Shown: positions 15,494 through 24,651 of the stretch, piece by piece
Layout of the letters: every line of letters begins with the position of its first letter
Numbering within the stretch: position 1 is the first letter of the stretch
Origin: an uncultured Pseudomonadota bacterium
GTDB lineage: Bacteria > Myxococcota_A > UBA9160 > PR03
Direction: 5' to 3'
Assembly (NCBI GenBank): GCA_900696485.1
Contig: CAADGG010000100.1
Coordinates: 42,902 to 106,901 of the forward strand
DNA length: 64,000 nt
Program-made: the position numbers and the translations under genes
Notes under the pieces: model-generated
What the model was told of the DNA's origin: nothing
The model's input: the letters and a program-made list of their open reading frames with translations, nothing else
Databases searched by the model: none

Positions 15494-16987
15494 ATGTCCC
15501 CGCCGCAGCAACACATCGTCGTGATCGGAGGGAGCGTCGCGGGCCTGGGAGCCGGTCTTGCGCTCGCGCGGGACGGGCATCGGGTGACGATCCTCGAGGG
15601 TGACGCATCTCCCATGCCGGACAGCCACGTCGAGGCCTTCGAGCAGTGGGAGCGGCGCGGTTCGCCACAGGTGCGCCACAGCCACGCGCTGCTCGGGCGG
15701 CTGCGCAACCTGATCCGCGACCACGCGCCCGAACTGCTCGCGAAGCTGCTCGCGTGCGGGGCCGAGGAGCTGCGCTTTGCCGACATGGCCCGGCGCCTGT
15801 TCCCGGACGCGGCTCTGGTGCCGGGCGACGACGACATCGTGCTGCTCGCCTGCCGGCGCGTGACCTTCGAGTGGGTGATGCGGCGGCACGTGCTCGACAC
15901 CGGCCTCGTGGACTTCCGCGACGGCGTCGAGGTGACCGGACTGCTGGCCGAGGCAGGGACGCCTCCGCACGTGACGGGCGTCCGGATCGCCACGCCCGGC
16001 GGTGGCGAGACGCGGCTCGAAGCCGATCTCGTGGTGGACGCCAGCGGAAGGCGCTCGAAGCTCCGCGCCTGGCTCGAGGCCGTCGGCTGCGAGCCGATCC
16101 GCCAGGACTCCGAGCCGTGCGGGATCTTCTACACCTCGCGCTTCTACCGCCTGCTCGACGGCATCGAGCCGCCCGCCCTCGAAGGACCGATCGTCGGCGA
16201 AGATCTCGGCTACATGAAGATCGGCCTGTTCCCGGGCGATGCGCGGATCTTCTCCGTCACGATCGCCGCCTCGCCCGACGACGATGCGCTGCGCGCCGTC
16301 GTGCACCGACCGGCCTTCGAGGCCGCGGCCGCTGCGCTCCCGCGCGTGGCCGGGTGGGTGGATCCGAAGACCGCGCAGCCGATCTCCGACGTCCACGCGA
16401 TGGCGAACCTCAACGACGTCCGGCGCTTCCTGGTGGAGGACGGCGAGCCGCGCGTCATCGGCTTCGCGGCCATCGGCGACGCGCTGATCCACGCGAACCC
16501 GATCACCGGTCGCGGCTGTGCGTTCGCGTGGATGAGCGCATTCGGACTGGCGAGCGCCGTCGCCGAACATGGACGCGACGGCCGTGAGCTGGTGCTCGCC
16601 TACGACGCAACCGTCGAGCGCGAGGTGGTCCCGTGGTACAAGATGCAGGTCCAACAGGACCGCGACGCGATCGCCGTCGAACAGGCCCAGCGGCGCGGCG
16701 AAGATCCCTTCCGGGTGGTCGGTCCGGATGGGCGCAACGATCCGAAGGCGTTCCTGCGCGCGGTGGTCCGGGAGGGGCTGCTGCCGGCGATCCGAAGCGA
16801 CCTCACGGTCCTGCGTCGCTTCATGCGCCTCGTGAATCTGCTCGATCCGCCGCAGGACCTGATGCGCGATCCCGCCTTCTTCGGCCCGATCATCGCGTGC
16901 TACAACACGCGACACGAACGCGAGTCGCTATCGGACGCACCGGGCCGCGAGGACATGCTCGCGGTGCTGGCGCGCGCCGCCGCCTAG
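15494..16987 (+). CDS. FAD-dependent monooxygenase (PHBH-fold, squalene-epoxidase-like)
   Basis: 497 residues, 13 bp after the LLM gene and so in the same operon. The Rossmann FAD motif VVIGGSVAGLGAGLALARDG is at the N-terminus. A DASGRRSKLRAWLEAVG segment matches the DG-type motif, and GDALIHANPITGRGCAFAW is the second FAD/ribityl motif. The protein is longer than simple hydroxylases and has an extra C-terminal helical part. It should use NAD(P)H and oxygen to hydroxylate or epoxidise a lipophilic substrate, or act as a dehydrogenase of the geranylgeranyl-reductase type. The last codons overlap a convergent gene by 4 nt. Confidence 0.85.
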   Translation: MSPPQQHIVVIGGSVAGLGAGLALARDGHRVTILEGDASPMPDSHVEAFEQWERRGSPQVRHSHALLGRLRNLIRDHAPELLAKLLACGAEELRFADMARRLFPDAALVPGDDDIVLLACRRVTFEWVMRRHVLDTGLVDFRDGVEVTGLLAEAGTPPHVTGVRIATPGGGETRLEADLVVDASGRRSKLRAWLEAVGCEPIRQDSEPCGIFYTSRFYRLLDGIEPPALEGPIVGEDLGYMKIGLFPGDARIFSVTIAASPDDDALRAVVHRPAFEAAAAALPRVAGWVDPKTAQPISDVHAMANLNDVRRFLVEDGEPRVIGFAAIGDALIHANPITGRGCAFAWMSAFGLASAVAEHGRDGRELVLAYDATVEREVVPWYKMQVQQDRDAIAVEQAQRRGEDPFRVVGPDGRNDPKAFLRAVVREGLLPAIRSDLTVLRRFMRLVNLLDPPQDLMRDPAFFGPIIACYNTRHERESLSDAPGREDMLAVLARAAA

Positions 16988-17469
16988 CCTCGGCGCTCCG
17001 ACGCGACCTCGGGAGGCGGCTCGGCAAAGCGACCGAAGGCGTCCTCTTCCGCGACGAGCTTCAGCGCTCGGAACGGAAACGCGAGCATCGAATCGCGGTA
17101 GGCCACTTCGGCCCGGCCGACCGGTTCGCCGTTCCGACAGATTGTCAGCGGGCAGGTGACGAGCGACGCCGCCAGCCTGGCGGGATGGGCCGAATAGCGC
17201 TTCTCGCCTTCGGCGTGCAGGGCCCCCCAGGTCGGGTGCTCGAAATCGAGCTCGTAGTGCGGACCCCCGAGCCGGATCGTGAGGACGCCGCGGGTGGGCA
17301 CTTCCTGGCCGGCCACGCGGACCACGCCGCGAAACGCACGCGGGGTCGACAGTGAGAACACGCGCGGCGTGAAGGCGCGGATCGTGAACGCGAAGGGTTG
17401 TTCGACGGGTTCGGCGTCGAGTCGGATCCAGCCGCTCATGGTCTCCTCGAGGACGATGCCGATGGTCAT
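16984..17469 (-). CDS. Hypothetical protein, partner of the GMC oxidase
   Basis: 161 residues. AAGGGAACG lies before the ATG, and the gene starts 57 bp after the GMC oxidoreductase stop on the same strand. The start reads LEETMSGWIRL. Relatives of cholesterol-oxidase/GMC proteins often carry an auxiliary beta-rich domain beginning FTETMKGYV-like, with an LGG-type strand as seen here (IRLGGPHYELDF). I therefore infer a free-standing version of that domain that may bind the lipid substrate of the oxidase. No signal peptide, membrane helix or catalytic motif is visible. The stop overlaps the FAD monooxygenase gene on the other strand. Confidence 0.65.
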   Translation of the reverse strand: MTIGIVLEETMSGWIRLDAEPVEQPFAFTIRAFTPRVFSLSTPRAFRGVVRVAGQEVPTRGVLTIRLGGPHYELDFEHPTWGALHAEGEKRYSAHPARLAASLVTCPLTICRNGEPVGRAEVAYRDSMLAFPFRALKLVAEEDAFGRFAEPPPEVASERRG

Positions 17470-17526
17470 CTCGTTCCCTTCCCGTGCGGGGGTGCGCCGC
17501 GGGGCTCCCCGCGGCGCAATCCCGGT

Positions 17527-19485
17527 CTACGAGGACAGCCGGTCGCCGAGCTTCCGAGCCGCACGGATCGCCAGCGCCATGATGGTGACCTGCGGATTGA
17601 CTCCGAGCGAACCGGGGACGCTCGAGCCATCGATCACGTAGAGGCCTTCCGTGTTCCAGACCCGGTGCTCGTCGTCGCAGACACCCCCCTCGGGCGTCGC
17701 GCCGATGCGCGCGGTGCCGAGCGGGTGATAGGCGGTGATGAGGAAGTGCCGGGGCTTCGGATGGGTGGCCCAGAACGCCGCGAGTTCGCGCTCGTTCTCG
17801 ATCCGTGTCATGCGCGCAGGGCCGGGAATCCAGACCTCTCGCGCCCCGGCGGCCAGGTACATCTTCGCCAGCAGATCGATGCCGCGCCGGAAGCGCGCAA
17901 AGTCGCCGGCGTTCAGGCGGTAGGTGACGAGGGGAAGGTCGCGCGAGATCCCGCGCCGGACCCTGCCGCGCGACGTGTCCTTGACCAGGATGCCGAAGTA
18001 GGCGATCTGCTGGTAGCGCTCGGCGAAGCGGACGAAGTCCTCCGCCTGGAGCGGGTTGAGCAGCCCGTGCGCCAAGAACGGGATCGTGCCGCCTTCGAAC
18101 AACAGGCCTTCCTCGCGCAGATCGTGGACGCCGAACCCCTGCGGGATGGTCGCTCCATTGTCGAACTCGCGGTCGGGGAACCAGGCCGTGACGGCGCCGG
18201 CCGGATGGATCGACAGGTTGTTCCCGAGCCAGGCGTTCTTCACGCCTTGGGCGCGCAAGAAGTTGGGTGTCAGCAGCGAGCCCATGCTGAGGATGGTGGC
18301 CCGTGCGTTGACCGTGAGCATGACCGTCTCGCCCGCGGCGTTGCGGCCGTGGGCGAGTACGCCGCGGATGTCATCCGGTCCGCTCGTCCGCGCGCGCAGC
18401 AATTCGTCGACCCGGAACCCGGTCCAGAGGAACGCTCCGCGATCCAGCGCACGCGGGATGAAACTGACGTTGGTGGATTGTTTGGCGTCGGTGGGACAGC
18501 CGAACTGGCACAGGCCCTGGCCGTCGCAGCCCTCGGCGTTACGCAGCAGCGGGCGTGCCTCCGAGAAGCCGATGTGCCGCGCTCCGTCGGCAATCACCCG
18601 GCCGATCTCGCCGACGTAGCGCGGATCCGCCGGCGCGACGCGCAACACGGTCTCGACCGCTTCGAAATCCGGCGCCAACCGCTCGGGGGTGAAGTCGGCA
18701 AGACCTTCGGCCCGCCACTCGGCGAGCGTGGCGTCCGGTGTGCGCAAGCAGGTGCCAGAGTTGATCGTCGTGGTGCCACCGACGCTGCGGCCGATCGGAA
18801 TCGGGATGATGTGGTTGCCGATGGCCGGGATCGCGCCCGGGCCGCGATACAACCGGGGGATCACGTCGGTCAGGCGGCCGTTGAAGTCGCGACGATCGTA
18901 GAAGTGTCCTTCCTCGACCAACACGACGGCGAGCCCCCGGCCCGCCAGCTCGTAGGCCGCCGCCGCGCCGCCGGCACCGGTACCGACCACCACCACGTCA
19001 CACTCGATCTCCTGACTCTCGACGACGTCGGCGGCGGCGGAGATCTGCGCGCGCCAGCGCGCCGGCTCGACCCTCGACGGCACGGGAATCCCGTCCTGCG
19101 TCTTCATGCGCGCGAGATGCGTCGCATCGCGCAGGTAGGCCATGCGGAAGGGCAGCGAGACGGCTCGCAGCAGCGTGCCGGCGCCCGCGCTGCCGGCGTG
19201 CCGGCGCAGGAAAGCGCTGCGATCCGCGCAGCTCGCCCTCGAAAAGCGCGTGCCGTGGCGGGCGAGGTAGCGCAGCTCCAGCCACCACAGCAGGCTCTTC
19301 ACGGCGCGGCGCCACCCCGCGTGGCCCGCGAGCGATCCGTCGGCGACAGCGAGCAGCGCCCCGGGATCCGGCGCCGGAAGGCGTTCCCCGGCCGGGAACG
19401 CGGCCTCCACCAGGCGCTCGGCGATCCGCCGTGTGCGGCCGGTCAGGATCGGAGCGTGGCTCGCGGGCGCGGCGTTCGCAGACAT
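17527..19485 (-). CDS. GMC family oxidoreductase (long-chain/sterol alcohol oxidase type)
   Basis: 652 residues from the ATG at 19485; a TTG 33 bp upstream would add 11 residues. After a 155-residue N-terminal helical extension comes the FAD-binding motif VVVVGTGAGGAAAAYEL (about 165-181), then GRSVGGTTTINSGTC (the second GMC signature region) and, near the C-terminus, TAYHPLGTARIG with the catalytic His and NPQVTIMALAIRAA. A Cys-rich stretch CDGQGLCQFGC (320-330) is typical of long-chain fatty-alcohol-oxidase-like members. It should oxidise a primary or secondary alcohol of a hydrophobic molecule to an aldehyde or ketone. Geraniol/citronellol or a sterol would suit the neighbourhood. Confidence 0.88.
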   Translation of the reverse strand: MSANAAPASHAPILTGRTRRIAERLVEAAFPAGERLPAPDPGALLAVADGSLAGHAGWRRAVKSLLWWLELRYLARHGTRFSRASCADRSAFLRRHAGSAGAGTLLRAVSLPFRMAYLRDATHLARMKTQDGIPVPSRVEPARWRAQISAAADVVESQEIECDVVVVGTGAGGAAAAYELAGRGLAVVLVEEGHFYDRRDFNGRLTDVIPRLYRGPGAIPAIGNHIIPIPIGRSVGGTTTINSGTCLRTPDATLAEWRAEGLADFTPERLAPDFEAVETVLRVAPADPRYVGEIGRVIADGARHIGFSEARPLLRNAEGCDGQGLCQFGCPTDAKQSTNVSFIPRALDRGAFLWTGFRVDELLRARTSGPDDIRGVLAHGRNAAGETVMLTVNARATILSMGSLLTPNFLRAQGVKNAWLGNNLSIHPAGAVTAWFPDREFDNGATIPQGFGVHDLREEGLLFEGGTIPFLAHGLLNPLQAEDFVRFAERYQQIAYFGILVKDTSRGRVRRGISRDLPLVTYRLNAGDFARFRRGIDLLAKMYLAAGAREVWIPGPARMTRIENERELAAFWATHPKPRHFLITAYHPLGTARIGATPEGGVCDDEHRVWNTEGLYVIDGSSVPGSLGVNPQVTIMALAIRAARKLGDRLSS

Positions 19486-19700
19486 CTTGCGCAGCAACCC
19501 CGGGCTTCGTGTGGGCAACGGGCGCGTCCGGATCCCATCGATTCGAAGCCGCCTGCTCGGGAGATCCGGCCGGCCCCTACTCTATCTTTCCCGGGGCTCC
19601 GGGGAAGCGCGTGCTCCGTGTGGGTCGGGAGGCCGTCGACCCGGGGCCCTGCTCCTCCGCGGGGCGGACGGGCTTGCGGCGCGCCCAGAAAGGAACCCCG

Positions 19701-20492
19701 ATGAGGCGGCTCTTCGACAACCCGTTCAGCCCGTTCGCCCGCAAGGTCCGGCTGGTCCTCGCGACCAAGCGCCTGCCGTTCGAGAGCGTCGACGCGCTGG
19801 CCCTCGCACACCACGCCGAACTCCTGCGCGTGAATCCCCGCGCCGAAGTGCCCACGCTCGAGGACGATGGCTTCGTCGTCGTAGGCTCCGCCGACATCGT
19901 CGCGTATCTCGAGGACCTCCATCCTGCACCCACCGTGTTCCCGGCAACCCCGCGTGCACGGGCCCGCGCACGCGCCTGGGAGCGTTTCTGTGACGGGGTC
20001 TTCGACGCGATCGTGCACGACATCTCGATCTGGACCTGGCCGACCCACCGGCGTCAGGATGCCGCGCCCGCCGGCCTGCTCGAAGCCGGCCGTCGGGATC
20101 TCGCCGAGATCGCCGCGCGCGTCGAAGCCTCGCTCGGGGAGGAGGGCTTCTTGTGCGGCGACCAGCCGACCATCGCGGACTTTGCGCTGTTCCCTCACGT
20201 CTCGTCCTTGAAGCCGCTCGGAGTCCTCCTCGATGAGATCGCTCATCCGCGACTGCTGGCCTGGAACCGCCGCATGCGTGAGCTCGCCGCCGTACGCGAA
20301 GATCTCGCCCATCTGAAGACGATGGCTCTCGAGCGCTTCGGACGCGGCGACTCCCCCTACGAGGGTGTGAAGATCGTCTGGCGTGGCGACCGGCTCGAGT
20401 GGCTGTTCGCGAACGGCTTTCACGCCTGGTGGGCCGAGGAACTACATGCGGGCCGGGCGGTGGTGCCGTCCTGGCGCGGCGAGGCGCGTTAG
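19701..20492 (+). CDS. Glutathione S-transferase family protein
   Basis: 263 residues. The ATG at 19701 follows AAAGGA. The N-terminal thioredoxin-like domain has FDNPFSPFARKVRLVLATK with Ser/Phe where other classes have a catalytic Ser or Tyr, and NPRAEVPTLEDDG with the cis-Pro. The C-terminal helical domain contains GFLCGDQPTIADFALFPHVS. The C-terminal 50 residues (VKIVWRGDRLEWLFANGFHAWW) exceed a normal GST and appear specific. It is divergent from the GMC oxidase and followed after 106 bp by the DUF2889 gene. A detoxification or isomerase role in the local pathway is inferred. Confidence 0.82.
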   Translation: MRRLFDNPFSPFARKVRLVLATKRLPFESVDALALAHHAELLRVNPRAEVPTLEDDGFVVVGSADIVAYLEDLHPAPTVFPATPRARARARAWERFCDGVFDAIVHDISIWTWPTHRRQDAAPAGLLEAGRRDLAEIAARVEASLGEEGFLCGDQPTIADFALFPHVSSLKPLGVLLDEIAHPRLLAWNRRMRELAAVREDLAHLKTMALERFGRGDSPYEGVKIVWRGDRLEWLFANGFHAWWAEELHAGRAVVPSWRGEAR

Positions 20493-20598
20493 CATGCGCC
20501 GGCCGGGGGCTCGGCCAGCCGGAGCTCGGCCAACCGGGGCGAGTTCGGCTTCCGGGCGGACGAGACCACGGCGCGAGGCGAGAGGAAAGGAATCCAAG

Positions 20599-21180
20599 AT
20601 GTCGAATCGGGCGAGCGAGACGCGCGCCATCTACCACCGCACCAAGCAGGTGGCCATCTATCCGATGGACGGCGACCGCTTCCTGATCGAGGCCTCGCTG
20701 CACGACGAGGTGCACGACGTGCATGCCGAGGTCGAGGTCCTGCATCCCTCGCTCGAGATCGTCGCCGCCCGCTCGCAGGTCCGCAACGGGCCCTTCACGA
20801 ACATCTGCGACATGACCCACCCGAACATGCAGCAGCTCGTCGGCATGCGTGTCGGTCGCGGCTTCACGCTCGAAGCGCGCAAGCGGGTCGGCGGTCGCGG
20901 CGGCTGCCACCGCGTGTCGGAGCTGGTGGTCGAGATCGCGCAGGCCGCCTATCAGCTCCATTTCGTGCGCTACTTCTCGTCGCTCCCGCCCGAGGTCCGT
21001 GAGCGCGAAGACGTACCGGCTGCGCGTCACGCCGCCGTGATCGCGAACGTGCCCGGCATGCGCAACACCTGCTTTTCCTACGATGAGGACCACACGAACC
21101 TGATCGCCGAGCACGCCGAGCCGCTGCGGCTACGGCGCCAGCCGTTGCCGAGCCGGCCCGTCGAGCCCGGGAAGGACTGA
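20599..21180 (+). CDS. DUF2889 family protein
   Basis: 193 residues. GAGGAAAGGAA upstream of the ATG. The pattern fits DUF2889: tKQVAIYPMDGDRFLIEASLHDEVHD at the start, PFTNICDMTHPNMQQLVG and a conserved GGCHRVSELV motif (Cys and His preserved), then a helical tail. The family is found near acyl-CoA, steroid and aromatic degradation genes, but I know of no established reaction. No signal peptide. It is the last gene of the catabolic block before the secreted-protein block. Confidence 0.7.
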   Translation: MSNRASETRAIYHRTKQVAIYPMDGDRFLIEASLHDEVHDVHAEVEVLHPSLEIVAARSQVRNGPFTNICDMTHPNMQQLVGMRVGRGFTLEARKRVGGRGGCHRVSELVVEIAQAAYQLHFVRYFSSLPPEVREREDVPAARHAAVIANVPGMRNTCFSYDEDHTNLIAEHAEPLRLRRQPLPSRPVEPGKD

Positions 21181-21284
21181 GACGAGCCGCCGCAAAGGGG
21201 AGCAGCACGGGCCGATGCGCTCGATCGCAGCAGAGTTGGCTCTCCGCTCGAGGATGGCGTAGAACAGCCCTGCAAGGGAGGCCC

Positions 21285-22821
21285 GTGCAGCTTTCGACGC
21301 CTGATCCCGGTACCCGTGCAGTCGCTGCAAGCGCTCTCCGAGCGGCCCCCGTCGCGCAGGCGTGCGAGCGCCCTCGGAAATCCCGTCCGCACGCCGCAGC
21401 TCTCTCGCTCGTCGCGTGGGGGATGCTGGCGATCGGGCTCGCTGCGGCGCCGGCCGGAGCGCAGCAGATCACCTTCCGCATCTCGTCCACCGTCGGAACC
21501 ATCAACGATCCCCTCGGCACGCTGGACGATCGCATCGGCAGCGGAGATTCGCTGACGACCTGGTACCGCTTCGACCCCGACACGAGCCCGGTCGTCCTGT
21601 TCGACACCACCTACTACGTGGGTGCGGTCACCTGCTTGCGCATGGAAGTCGAAGGTCTGGCGTTCGAGAACAGGTACTCCGCCGGCTCGGAAGACACCCA
21701 GATCGTCGTGGTCGATCGACAGGATCCCGGAGCCATCGACACGTACCGCGTGCTGGTCGGCGACGAGTCCGCCGAGATCCGGGCCTTCCTCCTCGCCCTG
21801 TTGAGCTCCGGACCGACGACCGCGCTCGACGGGGGAGGGCTTCCCACCACCCCTCTCGACCTCGGGTCCTTCCCGACGCGGACCCTCGCCGTCGAGCTCG
21901 AGAGCGCGGAAGGCGCGAGCTTCGGCGCCACGATCGACGCCATCGAGCTGGCCGATGGTCCGTCCCCGTGCGGCGGGGCGCAGCAGTCGATTCCGGTTCC
22001 GGGCACCAGCAAGCCGCCGCGGATCGACGGCTCGCTCGACGTCGGCGAATGGGACGGGGCCGCGATCCGGCAGCTCGAAGGCGGCCAGATGCGTCTGCTC
22101 CATGACGACGTACGTCTCTACGTATTGCTCGACATGCGCGAGGACCGGACCGACGACCCCTCCTACACGGGCGGCGTCGCCCACGGTCTCGATCGTCAGT
22201 CCCGGGCCTGGCGAGCTCTGGACCGAGACCCACCTCGCGCAGTGGCAGGCGGAGGATGACGACGGTGACGACCTGACCTTCACCCTGCTGTTCTCGCCGG
22301 ACGACGGAGCGACCTGGCGTCCGGTCGCGAGCGGTCTCACCGGGACGAGCGTGGAGGTCGACAGCAGGCAGCTCGAGGCGACGAGCCAGGCGCGCCTTCG
22401 CGTCATCGCGACGGACGGATTCCATACGGTGCATGCTGACTCGCCGCAGCCGTTCTCGGTGTCGGAGGCGCCGCCCACGGTCTCGATCCAGCCACCGTCG
22501 GCCGCGTCACTCTTCGCCGCTGGCGCCCTCGTCGAGTTCCGAGGGCTCGCGCGCGCCAAGGACGGAACGGCGGTTCCCGGCGACGACTACATATGGCTCC
22601 TCGACGACGAGCCCATCGGCACGGGCGCCCTGCTCACGCTGCGAATCCCCGACGAGCGGAAGACGCTCGCCCTCCGGGCCGCGGAAGGCGACGGCCCGAC
22701 CGGCGAGGTGGTCCTCCAGATCCCCGAGCCCGATGGCGCGCTCGCGGTCCTCACCGCGATGGCCGCCCTGGCGTACGCGAAAAGAACGCCCGAGTGGCGT
22801 TCTGGCTCGAAGCCCGAGTAG
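21285..22821 (+). pseudogene. Secreted CBM9-like/Ig-like PEP-CTERM protein, frameshifted
   Basis: The reading starts at a GTG (21285) with AGGGAGG upstream and has a signal peptide ending PAGA-QQ. The first frame runs through a CBM9/DOMON-like domain (IDGSLDVGEWDGAAI, DDVRLYVLLDMRED) and then turns to nonsense around 22160-22180. The +1 frame is plainly coding from there (PTVSIVSPGPGELW, an Ig-like domain pair) to 22821. It ends in IPEPDGALAVLTAMAALAYAKR, a PEP-CTERM-like sorting signal. Rejoined, the protein would be about 510 residues, exported and surface-sorted. Either a real frameshift, an assembly error or recoding explains the break. Confidence 0.75.
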
Positions 22822-22973
22822 ACGGGTCCGCCCGACGGCCGCCCCCTTCTGCGCGCAGCCGATGCGACGTACCGTCGACGCCGGGCAAGGCCGCCGATGT
22901 GGCGCGGACTCCGTCCGACTACCGTATCGATTCCAAACCGTGATCCGCCGACGGTACCCGTCGTCGTCCTGAT

Positions 22974-23018
22974 GTCGCAGAACCGAGTGTCGCAGAACCG
23001 AATGTCGCAGAACCGAAA
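22974..23018 (+). repeat. Three 15-bp tandem repeats before the anchor-L-type gene
   Basis: Units 22974-22988, 22989-23003 and 23004-23018 share GTCGCAGAACCGA and differ in the last two bases. They are in frame with the downstream gene and would encode SQNR(V/M/K) repeats if translation began at the ATG at 22972. Each junction creates a GTG or ATG codon. Confidence 0.8.
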
Positions 23019-23031
23019 GATGGGGAGTGTC

Positions 23032-23943
23032 ATGAGGAAGATCGGCTCGATGCCTGCTCTGTTGCTGAGTCTGTGCGCGCTCTGCCTGGCATCGCCGGCG
23101 CAGGCCATCGTCGTCACGGCCACACAGAACACCAATGCGTTGGTGAGCGCGTTGCTGGGTTCAGGGGGCAGCGGAGTCATCATCACCGGCGTGTCGTTGT
23201 CGGGCTATCGACAGGAGAGCTTCGAGTCCCCGGGGACTTTCGAGACGTCGTCCGGAACCTTCACGAACGCCAGCGGAACCTACGGAATCGGCCCGGGTGT
23301 CATGCTCAGCACCGGCGCCGTCGAGGCCTATGGAGACGGACTCAACCAAGCGGGAGACTGGTCGACCACGTTCTTCACGCTGGACCCGCCCGCGTTCGGG
23401 ATCCCGGCGACGCCGGCCCAAGAGGCGCTGCTGGACCCGATCACCACGGTCGGGTCCGACAGCTTCGATCACTTCGACGTCACCGAGTTCATCGTCTACT
23501 TCGACATGCAGCCCGGATTCAACAGCGCACAATTCAACGTGGTGTTCGGCTCCGAAGAGTTTCCGGAGTACGTATCGGACGGATACTTCGATGGCTTCGG
23601 AATGTTCCTGAACGGGACGAACGTGGCCTTCGTCAACGCCCTGCCGGTCAACATCACGCACCCTGCGATGGCCGCACTCGGCGGCACCGAACTCGATGGT
23701 GTGCTCGCACCGGGCGGCAGCCCGCTGCTGGTCTTCGGCGGGCCGGTCCATCCCACCGGGAACTCGCTGCGCTTCATCATCGGGGATCGGGACGATCCGA
23801 TTCTCGACTCGACGGTCTACATCTCCAGCCTGCGGGCCGTGCCGGAGCCGGCCCCCGTGGAGCTGGCGGTTGCCGCACTCGGTACCCTCTGCAGCGTTTC
23901 CCGGGCTTACCGAGGGATTCGCTTGCAGACACGCAAGGCCTGA
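23032..23943 (+). CDS. Choice-of-anchor-L-type secreted PEP-CTERM protein
   Basis: 303 residues from the ATG at 23032 (GGGGAG just upstream); ATGs at 22972 and 23020 in the same frame could extend it. The signal peptide (LLLSLCALCLASPAQA) is followed by a beta-rich domain with GIGPGVMLSTGAVE and FNVVFGSEEFPEYVSDGYFD, then DGFGMFLNGTNVAFVN. This is the pattern of choice-of-anchor L domains. The C-terminus reads VPEPAPVELAVAALGTL followed by a basic tail, a divergent PEP-CTERM signal that an exosortase would recognise. It should be exported and retained at or released from the surface. Its role is unknown; it directly follows another PEP-CTERM gene. Confidence 0.8.
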   Translation: MRKIGSMPALLLSLCALCLASPAQAIVVTATQNTNALVSALLGSGGSGVIITGVSLSGYRQESFESPGTFETSSGTFTNASGTYGIGPGVMLSTGAVEAYGDGLNQAGDWSTTFFTLDPPAFGIPATPAQEALLDPITTVGSDSFDHFDVTEFIVYFDMQPGFNSAQFNVVFGSEEFPEYVSDGYFDGFGMFLNGTNVAFVNALPVNITHPAMAALGGTELDGVLAPGGSPLLVFGGPVHPTGNSLRFIIGDRDDPILDSTVYISSLRAVPEPAPVELAVAALGTLCSVSRAYRGIRLQTRKA

Positions 23944-23956
23944 GCGGGGCGCCGGG

Positions 23957-24604
23957 TCAGAACGGGGCGCCCCAGACGTCGGCGAAGACCATCTTCTCCA
24001 CCGGTCGCCGCGAGATCGGACCGTGTCCGCCGAGCACCGGATAGCCGATCGGGACGGCGGCGGACGTGTACCACGGGTCCGGGATGCCGAGCAGTGCGCG
24101 CACCTCGGGCTCGGCCGCGCACAGCAGCGTCGTCAGCACGCAGCCGAGCCCTTCGGCGCGACACGCGAGCAACAGGTTCTGGATCGCCGGGTAGACCGAG
24201 GCGCCGCCGACCACGGAGACCCGGCCCTGCTCGGCGTCGGTGACGGCCAGGGCCTCGGAATGGAAGCACTGGACCAGCACCGCCGGCGTGTCGGCGAAGT
24301 GCTCGGAGAGATGGTCGCCGGCGCGGATCATGCGCTCGTTGCGCTCCCGTACGGCGTCGGGAGCCTTCGCCAGCAGCTTCCGGTGCGTGGCGGTGTAGGC
24401 AGACCAGTGCTCGGCGTAGAGCGACCCGAGACGCTGCTTCTTCTCGCGGTCGCGCACGACGACGATCCGCCACGGCTGGACGTTGCCGCCGGTGGGGGCC
24501 CAGGTCGCGGCCTCCAGCACCCGGCGCAACACGTCGTCCGGGATCGGATCGGGTCGGAGCCGGCGCACGGCTCGCAGTGTCTTCATCGCATCGTAGAGGT
24601 CCAT
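23957..24604 (-). CDS. Nitroreductase family protein
   Basis: 215 residues from the ATG at 24604 with GGGAG upstream. FMN-binding nitroreductase fold: MKTLRAVRRLRPDPIPDDVL (the N-terminal RS/RAxR motif that binds FMN), EAATWAPTGGNVQPWRIVVV, and GGASVYPAIQNLLLACRAEGLGC with the cofactor-contacting segment. The C-terminus has GIPDPWYTSAAVPIGYP. These enzymes reduce nitro groups, quinones or activated double bonds with NAD(P)H. It lies 47 bp downstream of the crotonase gene on the same strand, so co-transcription is likely. Confidence 0.87.
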   Translation of the reverse strand: MDLYDAMKTLRAVRRLRPDPIPDDVLRRVLEAATWAPTGGNVQPWRIVVVRDREKKQRLGSLYAEHWSAYTATHRKLLAKAPDAVRERNERMIRAGDHLSEHFADTPAVLVQCFHSEALAVTDAEQGRVSVVGGASVYPAIQNLLLACRAEGLGCVLTTLLCAAEPEVRALLGIPDPWYTSAAVPIGYPVLGGHGPISRRPVEKMVFADVWGAPF

Positions 24605-24651
24605 CGGCTCCCGGTCTTGGTGCTCGCGGCCCCGGCAACGGGACGCGGCGG

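Noticed and set aside
17398..19704. 768-codon plus-strand frame opposite the GMC oxidase
   Set aside because: Antisense mirror of strongly supported GMC coding; composition typical of shadow frames in GC-rich DNA.
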